8,098 bases of DNA, from assembly GCA_035761265.1 (NCBI GenBank), contig DASTRL010000196.1, forward strand, positions 1 to 8,098, written 5' to 3'. Numbering within the stretch: the first letter of the stretch is position 1; each line of letters starts with the position of its first letter. Below, in pieces: positions 1-5,670 of this stretch. Below the pieces are notes generated by a model, which was not told the DNA's origin, did no database searches, and saw nothing but the letters and a program-made list of their open reading frames with translations. The stretch is from CADEED01 sp035761265 (lineage in GTDB: Bacteria > Pseudomonadota > Gammaproteobacteria > Steroidobacterales > Steroidobacteraceae). A program made the translations under genes and the position numbers.

Positions 1-60
1 TAGAGCGGAGCTTGCTCCGCTTCGTGGGCGGCGCGGGCAGCGGAGCAAGCTCCGCTCTAC
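1..60. repeat. Inverted pair of GTAG (SMAG/REP-like) palindromes
   Basis: Two copies of one 22-base element face each other. The left copy occupies 1-21 and lacks its first G because the window begins there; the right copy is at 39-60 on the opposite strand; 17 bases separate them. Each copy contains the perfect stem AGCGGAGC-TT-GCTCCGCT after a GTAG head. A third identical copy lies at 2724-2745. A GTAG head followed by a short palindrome, often as inverted dimers, is the pattern described for SMAG repeats of Stenotrophomonas, a REP-like family spread by RAYT transposases. The pair sits 12 bases past the msrA stop codon and may act as its transcription terminator or mRNA 3'-end protector; that role is inference. 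Confidence 0.8.
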
Positions 61-72
61 GGCAACGCGCCG

Positions 73-594
73 TCAGCCGGCGGCCCGCTTCGGCAGCTTC
101 CACTCCGGCCGCACGAAGTGGCAGGTGTAGCCGGTCGGGTAATGCTGCAGGTAGTCCTGGTGCTCCGGTTCGGCTTCCCAGAAGTCGCCGGCCGGCTGCA
201 CCTCGGTCACCACCTTGCCGGGCCACAGGCCGGAGGCGTCGACATCGGCGATGGTGTCGCGGGCGACGCGCTCCTGTTCGGGCGTCGTGAAGAAGATCGC
301 CGAGCGATAGGACGGGCCGCGGTCGTTGCCCTGGCGGTTGGGCGTGGTCGGGTCGTGGATCTGGAAGAAGAACGCGAGCAGATCGCGGTAGCTCAGCTTG
401 TCCGGATCGAACACGATCTCCACGGCTTCCGCATGGGTACCGTGGTTGCGGTAGGTCGCGTTCGGCACGTCGCCTCCGCTGTAGCCGACGCGGGTGGAGA
501 CCACCCCGTCCATCTTGCGCAGCAGTTCCTGCACGCCCCAGAAGCAGCCGCCTGCGAGGATTGCCCGTTCGAGGCCTGCACGCCCGGTGCTCAT
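73..594 (-). CDS. msrA: Peptide methionine-S-sulfoxide reductase MsrA
   Basis: This 173-aa cytoplasmic enzyme reduces the S-epimer of methionine sulfoxide in free and protein-bound methionine, using thioredoxin as the usual electron donor. The family signature GCFWG is at residues 16-20, with Cys17 as the catalytic nucleophile. Further family blocks are VGYSGG (36-41), the stretch around TYRNHGTHAEAV (47-58), FFFQIHDPTTPNRQGND (75-91) and QDYLQHYPTGY near the C-terminus. Cys158 is a possible resolving cysteine. The reading frame stays open to 1314, but the upstream part is arginine/proline-rich and unlike MsrA. The ATG at 592-594 gives a normal family length and overlaps the msrB stop as ATGA, so it was chosen; translation is probably coupled to msrB. 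Identification is by family motifs and is firm. Confidence 0.96.
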   Translation of the reverse strand: MSTGRAGLERAILAGGCFWGVQELLRKMDGVVSTRVGYSGGDVPNATYRNHGTHAEAVEIVFDPDKLSYRDLLAFFFQIHDPTTPNRQGNDRGPSYRSAIFFTTPEQERVARDTIADVDASGLWPGKVVTEVQPAGDFWEAEPEHQDYLQHYPTGYTCHFVRPEWKLPKRAAG

Positions 595-1034
595 CGCGGT
601 TCCTCCACCTGGTCGAGGTAGTCGCCGTAGCCGGCGGCTTCCATCTCCTCGCGCGGGATGAAGCGCAGCGACGCCGAGTTGATGCAGTAACGCAGCCCGC
701 CGTGCTCGCGCGGGCCGTCCGGGAACACGTGGCCGAGGTGGCTGTCGGCGTGCGCCGAACGCACCTCGGTGCGGATCATCCCGTGCGAGGTGTCGCGCAG
801 CTCGCGCACGTTGGCGATGGGTTTCGTGAAGCTCGGCCAGCCGCAGTGCGACTCGAACTTCGCCGACGACGCGAACAGCGGCTCGCCCGAGACGATGTCC
901 ACGTAGATGCCCGGCCGCGTCTCGTGCAGCAGCGCGCCGGTGCCCGGCCGCTCGGTGGCGCTTTCCTGGGTGACCCGGTACTGCTCCGGCGTGAGCCGGG
1001 CCAGGGCCTCGGGGGTCTTGCGGTAGTCGGGCAT
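591..1034 (-). CDS. msrB: Peptide methionine-R-sulfoxide reductase MsrB (zinc-free form)
   Basis: This 147-aa enzyme reduces the R-epimer of methionine sulfoxide and complements MsrA. The catalytic motif RYCINSASLRFIP places the nucleophile at Cys117, and the CGWPSF motif supplies a likely resolving Cys64. The two CxxC pairs that hold structural zinc in E. coli-type MsrB are absent: the corresponding segments read SGEPLFASSAKF and RSAHADSHLGHVF. In both respects it resembles the MsrB domain of Neisseria PilB, here as a stand-alone protein. The start at 1034 is preceded by a good ribosome binding site at 1040-1045. It is the first gene of a two-gene operon, and its stop overlaps the msrA start by 4 bases. 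I see no convincing promoter in the 150 bases upstream. Confidence 0.96.
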   Translation of the reverse strand: MPDYRKTPEALARLTPEQYRVTQESATERPGTGALLHETRPGIYVDIVSGEPLFASSAKFESHCGWPSFTKPIANVRELRDTSHGMIRTEVRSAHADSHLGHVFPDGPREHGGLRYCINSASLRFIPREEMEAAGYGDYLDQVEEPR

Positions 1035-1039
1035 GGTGG

Positions 1040-1045
1040 CTCCTC
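1040..1045 (-). promoter_or_regulatory. Ribosome binding site of msrB
   Basis: On the minus strand GAGGAG lies five bases before the ATG of msrB. It is close to the consensus and fixes this start codon. Confidence 0.8.
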
Positions 1046-1184
1046 ACGGTGCGCCGGCGGCGCCATGACGGAAGGTGGGGATCATCGGGCTCTTGGCAAG
1101 TCGCCGGCGCACGGGCGCGCAGCCACGCGCCCCCGTGTCGCCCGCGGGCCTCGTTCGACGGGCCGCCGCACCGCGGCAGCCGCA

Positions 1185-1391
1185 TCAGGGATCGCGCTTC
1201 CCGCGGCGGACCCCGCGATCGGCACCGGTGTGGTCGGAGGCGCGCACCTCGGCCCACGGCCGCGCGTCGGTCGCCCGCTGGCGTCGTTGGGGCGTGTCGG
1301 GCAGCGGTGGCCACCCGGTGCGCGGAGCTGCCTCCGCGGGCGGGGAGGGCCGCGACGGGGCGGCCGCATCGTGGCGGAAGAACGTTTTCAT
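1185..1391 (-). CDS. Possible small protein of 68 aa, function unknown
   Basis: The frame starts with ATG at 1391, beginning MKTFFRHDAAAP, and is rich in Arg, Pro and Ala with no recognisable domain, signal peptide or membrane segment. Two things favour a real gene. A purine-rich GGAGAGG lies a few bases before the ATG. By hand reading, most codons also end in G or C, more than the already GC-rich local sequence would require. Against it, the composition is what any open frame in 75% GC DNA tends to give, and I recognise no homologue. The same frame is open upstream to an ATG at 1541 but that part has no start signal. It lies upstream of msrB on the same strand, about 150 bases away. It may be a spurious frame. 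Confidence 0.3.
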   Translation of the reverse strand: MKTFFRHDAAAPSRPSPPAEAAPRTGWPPLPDTPQRRQRATDARPWAEVRASDHTGADRGVRRGKRDP

Positions 1392-1550
1392 GATCCTCTC
1401 CGGGCGCGTCTGCGCGCGTTGGCGGCGGTGCGCACTGGCAGTGGCGTCGTCGGTCCCGGGGCCGTCGGAGCGGCGGCGTTGCGGGAGAACCCCACTATGC
1501 GCGCAATGCGCAGCGCGGCGCGGACCGCAGCAACAGGCCAAGGGAGACGT

Positions 1551-1904
1551 TCAGGTTTCGCCGTCGGATTCCGTGCCCGGGCTGGCCGCGCGCTCCTCGC
1601 GCGCACCCACCAGCGCGGCCAGCGGCAGGCCCCGTTCCTCCAGGACGCGGGCCGCCTCGCGGTCGGAGGCGACCCGATGCTGCAGGGACTTGCAGCGCTG
1701 CACGCCCGCGTGGGTGAGGCTCAGCCCCGCCGCCGAACGATCGGCGAGACCGCCATCGACGATCCGGGTCAGCAGGCCTTGCGCGCGGGCATCCAGCGCC
1801 TGGCCCAGGTCGATGCGCAGCAGGCACTCGAGCAGATCGAGGTCGTCCCCGCCGATGTCGACGACGCGACCGCTGTACCGCTCCGGACCGGGGACCTGCA
1901 CCAT
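1551..1904 (-). CDS. Hypothetical protein of 117 aa, possible winged-helix-like fold
   Basis: I cannot name this protein with confidence. It begins MVQVPGPERYSGRVVDIGGDD, followed by a leucine-rich, probably helical half (residues 20-50). The segment GLLTRIVDGGLADRSAAGLSLTHAGVQRC (43-71) has the spacing of the recognition-helix-plus-wing part of winged-helix proteins (L..LV..GL...G..LT..G). A charged helix follows at about 78-91 and a disordered acidic tail ends the chain. There is no signal peptide or membrane segment, so it is probably cytoplasmic. The balanced composition and hydrophobic periodicity make it far more protein-like than the overlapping frames on either strand. The ATG at 1904 is preceded by a weak GGGGTG seven bases upstream. 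It is divergent from yceH with 139 bases between. The winged-helix idea is inference from spacing only. Confidence 0.65.
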   Translation of the reverse strand: MVQVPGPERYSGRVVDIGGDDLDLLECLLRIDLGQALDARAQGLLTRIVDGGLADRSAAGLSLTHAGVQRCKSLQHRVASDREAARVLEERGLPLAALVGAREERAASPGTESDGET

Positions 1905-2043
1905 CTGGGATCACCCCGCACTGTGGGCGTTCGCCAGCATACGCCTGCCATGCCGGACGGCCGTTCATGTGTGCTGTGCGCCCGGGAGCGCGCCCGCGCG
2001 GCGATTTCCCTAAGCTGGCACACCCGCCCGCGATCCGCCCTCG

Positions 2044-2703
2044 ATGCCCGACGCCCCCGACCTGCCCCTGCTCACCGCCGCCGAAGCCCGCGTGCTCGGC
2101 TGCCTGATCGAGAAGGAAGCGACCACGCCCGACGCCTACCCGCTGACGGTCAACGCCGCGCTGGTCGCCGCCAACCAGAAGACCGCGCGCGAGCCGGTAC
2201 TGGCGCTGGATCCGGGTGAGGTGCACCACGCCCTGCGCCAGCTCGAAGGCCGCAAGCTCGCCAAGCAGGTGTTCTCCTCGCGCGCCGAGCGCTACGAACA
2301 TCGTGCCGGCGCCTTCTTCAGCCTGCCGCATCAGCAGGTCGCCCTGCTCGGCCTGCTGTTGCTGCGCGGCCCGCAGACCGTGGGCGAGCTGTTCGCCCGC
2401 AGCGAGCGCCTGGCGAGGTTCGCCGACACCGACGACGTCCGCCACCATCTAGAGCGCCTCGCCCAGCGCCAGCCCGCGCTGGTCGTGCAACTGCCGCGCG
2501 GGCCCGGGCAGCGCGAGGACCGCTATGCGCACCTGCTCAGCGGACCGGTGGATGTCGCGACGCTTCCCGAGCGCGCCAGCGCGCGCGCCGAGCCCGCGTC
2601 ACCGGCGCTGGAAGCACGCGTGGCGGCGCTGGAAAGCGAAGTGGCGATGTTGCGCGAGGAACTCGCGGCGCTGCGGGGTGAGCGCCGCACCGGCGACAGC
2701 TGA
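2044..2703 (+). CDS. yceH: YceH family protein (DUF480 / UPF0502)
   Basis: This 219-aa protein matches E. coli YceH along its length. The family hallmark covers residues 9-52: LLTAAEARVLGCLIEKEATTPD, then YPLTVNAALVAANQKTAREPV, where the usual CNQK is ANQK. The family is predicted to carry tandem winged-helix domains; here they would span about 9-85 and 92-168, the second beginning HQQVALLGLLLLRGPQTVGEL. A C-terminal coiled coil lies at about 188-212 (LEARVAALESEVAMLREELAAL). The biochemical role of the family is not established. The start codon has no visible Shine-Dalgarno. A weak minus-10-like TAAGCT at 2011-2016 would give a leader of only about 20 bases. The gene is convergent with yaeQ, with a GTAG palindrome between the two stop codons. 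Confidence 0.93.
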   Translation: MPDAPDLPLLTAAEARVLGCLIEKEATTPDAYPLTVNAALVAANQKTAREPVLALDPGEVHHALRQLEGRKLAKQVFSSRAERYEHRAGAFFSLPHQQVALLGLLLLRGPQTVGELFARSERLARFADTDDVRHHLERLAQRQPALVVQLPRGPGQREDRYAHLLSGPVDVATLPERASARAEPASPALEARVAALESEVAMLREELAALRGERRTGDS

Positions 2704-2723
2704 CAATCGTCAGCGACCCCACC

Positions 2724-2745
2724 GTAGAGCGGAGCTTGCTCCGCT
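2724..2745 (+). repeat. Single GTAG (SMAG/REP-like) palindrome between convergent genes
   Basis: This copy matches the elements at 1-21 and 39-60 base for base: a GTAG head, then AGCGGAGC-TT-GCTCCGCT, which folds into a strong hairpin with a CTTG loop. It lies between the stop codons of yceH (2703) and yaeQ (2755), a position typical of REP-like elements. It could stop or protect both transcripts, although no T-run follows on either strand. Confidence 0.8.
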
Positions 2746-2754
2746 AAACGCGCA

Positions 2755-3318
2755 TCAAGCCGCCGCGGCGGCACTCGCCGACGCAATGCGCAGGACAGGC
2801 CGCAACGCAACGGTGGCCTCGGTATCCATCACCTGCAGCTCGCCGTCCTGGATCATCGCCGTCAGCCGCATGCCGCGATCGAACAACGCCACGACCGCGG
2901 CCAGGTCGCCCGCCGCGATCTCGAGCACGGTGAGGTTCTTCAAGCGCCCCAGTGCCGCCGCGTTCCGCGTCCACCACGCTTCAGCCGCCTGCCCGCCGTA
3001 ACCGACCACGACCACCTCCCGCGCGCGCCCGCAGGCCTTGCGCAGGCGCGACTCGTCCGGCTGCCCGACCTCGATCCACTGCTCGATCGCGCCGGTGTAA
3101 TCGCGCCGCCACAGCGCCGGCTCGTCCTCGTCGCTGAGGCCGCGGCCAAACTCCAGCCGCGCGTCCGCGTGCAGCGCGAACGCCAGCAGCCGCACCATCA
3201 GCCGCTCCTCGGTTTCAGACGGATGCTGGGCCAGGGTGAGGTTGTGCGTCGCGTAGTAGTGCCGGTCCAGGTCGGTGACCTGGAGCTCGGCCTTGATGAC
3301 GGTGGCCTTGGATGCCAT
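2755..3318 (-). CDS. yaeQ: YaeQ family protein
   Basis: The 187-aa product matches the YaeQ family strongly in its N-terminal two thirds. Family blocks are DLDRHYYATHNLTLAQHPSETEERLMVRLLAFALHA (16-51), LEFGRGLSDEDEPALWRRDYTGAIEQWIEVGQPDE (55-89) and RLRKACGRAREVVVVGYGG (91-109). YaeQ proteins have a restriction-endonuclease-like PD-(D/E)XK fold by structure, but no enzymatic activity is firmly assigned. E. coli YaeQ was first reported as a suppressor of RfaH loss, and that link has been questioned. The C-terminus runs beyond the usual end as a low-complexity Ala/Ser tail (ASASAAAAA) just before the GTAG palindrome. The ATG at 3318 follows AGGACC with short spacing. The gene is in the same orientation as the VOC and AraC genes but has 113 bases before it and probably its own promoter. 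Confidence 0.95.
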   Translation of the reverse strand: MASKATVIKAELQVTDLDRHYYATHNLTLAQHPSETEERLMVRLLAFALHADARLEFGRGLSDEDEPALWRRDYTGAIEQWIEVGQPDESRLRKACGRAREVVVVGYGGQAAEAWWTRNAAALGRLKNLTVLEIAAGDLAAVVALFDRGMRLTAMIQDGELQVMDTEATVALRPVLRIASASAAAAA

Positions 3319-3357
3319 GGGGGTCCTGGCTGTCGAGGCCGGTCGGGGAGGTGCGCC

Positions 3358-3363
3358 ATTCTA
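3358..3363 (-). promoter_or_regulatory. Possible minus-10 box of the yaeQ promoter
   Basis: The minus strand reads TAGAAT, five of six bases matching the sigma-70 minus-10 consensus, in an otherwise very GC-rich intergenic region 40 bases before the yaeQ start. No good minus-35 is visible at 16-18 bases. The call rests on the box and its position only. Confidence 0.4.
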
Positions 3364-3402
3364 GGCGCTCGCGCGCACCCGCCCCCGTTTGATGCAAGGC
3401 AG

Positions 3403-3424
3403 GCCGCCGCAATTCAGCGGCGGC
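3403..3424 (-). terminator. Hairpin after the VOC gene, possible terminator
   Basis: GCCGCCGC and GCGGCGGC form a perfect 8-bp stem with a 6-base loop. It starts 7 bases beyond the stop codon of the VOC gene on the minus strand. There is no T-run after it, so it is a weak candidate for intrinsic termination of the araC-VOC transcript, or an mRNA-stabilising hairpin. Confidence 0.45.
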
Positions 3425-3431
3425 GCACCCG

Positions 3432-3839
3432 CTAGCCGCGCGCCTGGATCAGCTTCCAGCCGTTGCCGGACGGATCGCGGAAGCTCGCGTCCACGCTGCC
3501 GTAGCGTTCCTCCGGCGTCTGGGTGAACTCGACGCCGTGCTCCTTCCAGCGGGCATAGGTCGCCCGGCAATCGTCCACCACCAGCACCAGCGGCGGCATC
3601 GCGCCCTTGGCGACCCCCTCGCGCAGCGTCTGCGCGGTGGCCGCGTCCACCGTCGGCGGCTGCGGCAGGAACAGTCCGAGCTGGAACGACGGCTGCTCCG
3701 GGTGCTGCACCGTCAGCCAGCGGTAATCCCCGTTGCGCGCGTCGGTGTGGACGCGGAAGCCGAGCTTGTCGACGTAGAAGGCGAGCGCCTCGTCCTGGTC
3801 GTGCACGTACAGGCCTGCGACTGCGACACCCTGGGTCAT
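3432..3839 (-). CDS. Glyoxalase/bleomycin-resistance (VOC) fold protein
   Basis: This 135-aa protein shows the paired beta-alpha-beta-beta-beta modules of the VOC superfamily. The first module starts GLYVHDQDEALAFYVDKLGFRV (9-30). The second starts PPLVLVVDDCRATYARWKEHGVEF (82-105) and ends with the signature DPSGNGWKLIQ (122-132). In many VOC enzymes the metal-binding glutamate stands where this protein has Lys129 (GNGWK), so a metal-dependent activity is doubtful. The substrate cannot be told; members range from glyoxalases and dioxygenases to antibiotic-binding proteins. The frame is open further upstream, but the ATG at 3837-3839 gives a normal length and overlaps the stop of the AraC gene as ATGA, so the two are translationally coupled. 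The neighbour may regulate it. Confidence 0.9.
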   Translation of the reverse strand: MTQGVAVAGLYVHDQDEALAFYVDKLGFRVHTDARNGDYRWLTVQHPEQPSFQLGLFLPQPPTVDAATAQTLREGVAKGAMPPLVLVVDDCRATYARWKEHGVEFTQTPEERYGSVDASFRDPSGNGWKLIQARG

Positions 3840-4312
3840 GCGGTTTCCTCCGTGAGTGGGGCCGCCTTTGTAGCGTCCCCCGCGCGCCGCCGCTTCTCCG
3901 AAACTGCGATGGTGAGCCCGGGCCGCTGCGCCGCGCTGAGGAAGCAGCCCGGCACCTGCCCGCGCGCGTGCGGCGCCGCCTGTTCGCGCGCCCGCCATTC
4001 GCTCGGGCTGGCGCCGGTGATGTCGCGGAAGGTGCGGCCGAAGGTGCCGAGGCTGTTCCAGCCCGTCTGCAGCGCGATGTCGAGGATCGGCAGATCGGTG
4101 TCGCGCAGCAGCGCCGTGGCTCGTTCGATGCGCCGCGTCAGCAGGTAGCGGTGCGGCGGCAACCCGAACGCCGCCTTGAACGCCCGCGCGAAGTGCGCCG
4201 CCGACACCCCGCCCACCCGCGCCAGCCGCCGCACCGGCCAAGCCTCGTGCGAGGCGGCGTCCATGGTCCTTGGCGCGGAGCAGGCGGCGGAGGAGGACGG
4301 GGTCGGGGGCAT
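3836..4312 (-). CDS. Short AraC-family transcriptional regulator (DNA-binding domain only)
   Basis: The 158-aa protein carries the AraC/XylS double helix-turn-helix. The first HTH is at about 26-50 (VRRLARVGGVSAAHFARAFKAAFG). The second, with the family signature, is at about 75-107 (ILDIALQTGWNSLGTFGRTFRDITGASPSEW). There is no N-terminal sensor domain. A tail of about 50 residues with PGCFLSAAQRPG follows the DNA-binding domain and may serve as the effector or partner region. The first ATG (4312) has no Shine-Dalgarno. An alternative at 4262-4264 (MDAASHEAW) is preceded by AAGGACC with very short spacing and would give 142 aa with the HTHs intact, so the start is uncertain. It overlaps the VOC gene by 4 bases and probably controls it. 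Its 5' side borders the low-GC restriction-modification block. Confidence 0.9.
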   Translation of the reverse strand: MPPTPSSSAACSAPRTMDAASHEAWPVRRLARVGGVSAAHFARAFKAAFGLPPHRYLLTRRIERATALLRDTDLPILDIALQTGWNSLGTFGRTFRDITGASPSEWRAREQAAPHARGQVPGCFLSAAQRPGLTIAVSEKRRRAGDATKAAPLTEETA

Positions 4313-4426
4313 CGCTTGAGTCTCAGATCACGAGAACACGGTTAGTAGTATTGCTAATTAACCAGCCTTCTGGGAAGATTTCCGTGCAAAATGCACGCCA
4401 GTCGTCCCAGCGACCAAGGAAAACCC
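4313..4426. promoter_or_regulatory. Divergent intergenic region with AT-rich dyad, upstream of the restriction-modification operon
   Basis: The 114 bases between the araC-type gene and the methyltransferase gene must hold both promoters. The segment 4341-4360 is the most AT-rich of the intergenic region and marks the transition to lower GC. It contains an imperfect dyad, GGTTA at 4340-4344 and TAACC at 4359-4363, with a nested TTAG/CTAA pair (4342-4345 and 4354-4357). A TTGCTA at 4351-4356 could be a minus-35 element, but the matching minus-10 (AAGATT, 4375-4380) is poor. The promoter and operator assignments are tentative. Confidence 0.35.
4416..4420 (+). promoter_or_regulatory. Ribosome binding site that fixes the methyltransferase start
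   Basis: AAGGA lies six bases before the ATG at 4427. The in-frame ATG at 4391 has no such site, so the downstream start is preferred. Confidence 0.75.
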
Positions 4427-5641
4427 ATGAACGCAGAGCTGTCCCCCATCGAGCTCATTCGCCAGGCGCGTACGCGCTACACGGCCAGGGAGATCGCTGA
4501 CCGCCTGGAGATCGACGAGAGCACTCTCCGCCGGTGGCAGATCAGGGAAGACGTCCCGACCTATCGTGGCGACTCGATTCGTCAGCGCCTTCTCCCTCTG
4601 CTGACAGCACCGGCGAATGACGACGCCAGCTTTTCCTTCATTGATCTTTTCGCCGGCATCGGCGGCATTCGGCACGCGTTCGAGAAACAGGGTGGACGCT
4701 GCGTCTTCACCAGCGAATGGAACACCTACGCCCAGAAGACGTACATGACCAATTTCCCGCATGAACCGGGACATACGCTGACAGGCGACATCACGAAAGT
4801 CGATGCCAACGATGTGCCGGATCACGATGTTCTCCTCGCGGGCTTTCCGTGCCAGCCCTTCAGCATCGCCGGCGTCTCCAAGAAAAACGCGCTCGGCCGG
4901 CCGCACGGTTTCGAGGACACGACTCAGGGCACTCTGTTCTACGACGTCGCCAGGATCATCGCCGCCAAGAAGCCCAAGGCTTTCTTGCTGGAAAACGTGA
5001 AGAATCTTGTCTCGCACGACAAAGGCAACACTTTCTCGACCATCCTGCGAGTCCTCCGCGACGAGCTTGGATACGAAGTGCACCACCGCATCATCGACGG
5101 CAAGCACTTCGTTCCCCAGCACCGGGAGCGCATCATCATCGTGGGCTTTCGCGAGCCTGCAGGATTCACCTGGGACGATTTGCAATTGCCGGAACCGACA
5201 AGGCGCATCGCCGACATTCTTCAGCCCGCGGACGAAGTCGACCCCAAGTACACGCTCACGCCACGACTTTGGGAGTACTTGAAGAACTATGCGGCCAAGC
5301 ACAAGGCTGCCGGCAACGGCTTCGGATACGGCTTGGTGAAGGAGGACAGCATTGCAAGGACGCTGTCGGCGCGCTACTACAAGGACGGCTCTGAAATCCT
5401 GGTCTCGCAAGGTCCGCGCAAGCGCCCTCGTCGCCTGACCCCCAGAGAGTGCGCGCGTCTCATGGGCTTCCCGGATGATTTCAAAATCCCGGTGAGTGAC
5501 ACGCAAGCCTACAAGCAGTTCGGCAACAGCGTCGTCGTCCCTGTCATCGCCGAGGTGGCCAGAATCATGGTTCCCCGACTCATGGAGCTGATCCTTCGGG
5601 ATCCGGCGAACAGTGACCAGCAGGAGCTGCTCCTTACTTGA
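4427..5641 (+). CDS. dcm: DNA (cytosine-5)-methyltransferase, Dcm/M.EcoRII type (predicted CCWGG)
   Basis: This 404-aa enzyme transfers a methyl group from S-adenosylmethionine to C5 of cytosine. The ordered motifs are all present: I FIDLFAGIGG (71-80), IV GFPCQPFS (139-146) with catalytic Cys142, VI ENV (189-191), VIII QHRER (231-235), IX RRLTPRECARLMGFP (335-349) and X QFGNSVVVPV (364-373). The target-recognition region (about 273-326, with YTLTPRLWEYL, GNGFGYGLV, TLSARYYKDGSEIL) closely resembles Dcm and M.EcoRII, so the inner C of CCWGG is the likely target. The first 60 residues hold a helix-turn-helix (YTAREIADRLEIDESTLRRW, 18-37); N-terminal extensions of M.EcoRII-type enzymes are known to repress their own gene. 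It leads a three-gene operon with vsr and an EcoRII-like nuclease. GC content is lower than in the flanks, which suggests transfer. Confidence 0.96.
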   Translation: MNAELSPIELIRQARTRYTAREIADRLEIDESTLRRWQIREDVPTYRGDSIRQRLLPLLTAPANDDASFSFIDLFAGIGGIRHAFEKQGGRCVFTSEWNTYAQKTYMTNFPHEPGHTLTGDITKVDANDVPDHDVLLAGFPCQPFSIAGVSKKNALGRPHGFEDTTQGTLFYDVARIIAAKKPKAFLLENVKNLVSHDKGNTFSTILRVLRDELGYEVHHRIIDGKHFVPQHRERIIIVGFREPAGFTWDDLQLPEPTRRIADILQPADEVDPKYTLTPRLWEYLKNYAAKHKAAGNGFGYGLVKEDSIARTLSARYYKDGSEILVSQGPRKRPRRLTPRECARLMGFPDDFKIPVSDTQAYKQFGNSVVVPVIAEVARIMVPRLMELILRDPANSDQQELLLT

Positions 5642-5670
5642 AGAGTCGGAAATGCGGCCTATGATGCGCA

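Larger units (their letters stand above)
1035..1550. other. GC-rich stretch with no confident gene
   Basis: About 515 bases lie between msrB and the 117-aa gene. Open frames exist on both strands, as expected at this GC content, but their translations are arginine-, proline- and alanine-rich and look like shadows. The one candidate worth listing is the 68-aa minus-strand frame at 1185-1391. A GC-rich dyad (GCGCC-GGC-GGCGC) sits at 1051-1063 between that frame and msrB. No RNA gene, repeat copy or clear promoter was found. Confidence 0.5.

Noticed and set aside
1..60. CRISPR-like or tandem array reading of the palindromes
   Set aside because: There are only two copies, in inverted orientation, with no regular spacers; a REP-like inverted dimer explains them.
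595..1314. N-terminal extension of MsrA by 240 residues in the same open frame
   Set aside because: The extension is antisense-like and Arg/Pro-rich and overlaps msrB completely. The ATGA overlap start at 594 gives a normal MsrA.
561..2219. Plus-strand open frame of 552 codons
   Set aside because: It runs opposite msrB and the 117-aa gene and into yceH in another frame. Its translation has no family motif and is a high-GC shadow.
1495..2448. Minus-strand open frame of 317 codons across yceH and the 117-aa gene
   Set aside because: It is antisense to yceH and out of frame with the 117-aa gene. The translation is low-complexity and has no motif.
3100..3318. YaeQ as part of the restriction system because of its nuclease-like fold
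   Set aside because: yaeQ is a widely conserved housekeeping gene with host-like GC, on the other strand and separated from the block by two genes.
4391..4426. Methyltransferase start 12 codons upstream at 4391
   Set aside because: There is no Shine-Dalgarno before it, whereas AAGGA stands six bases before the ATG at 4427.
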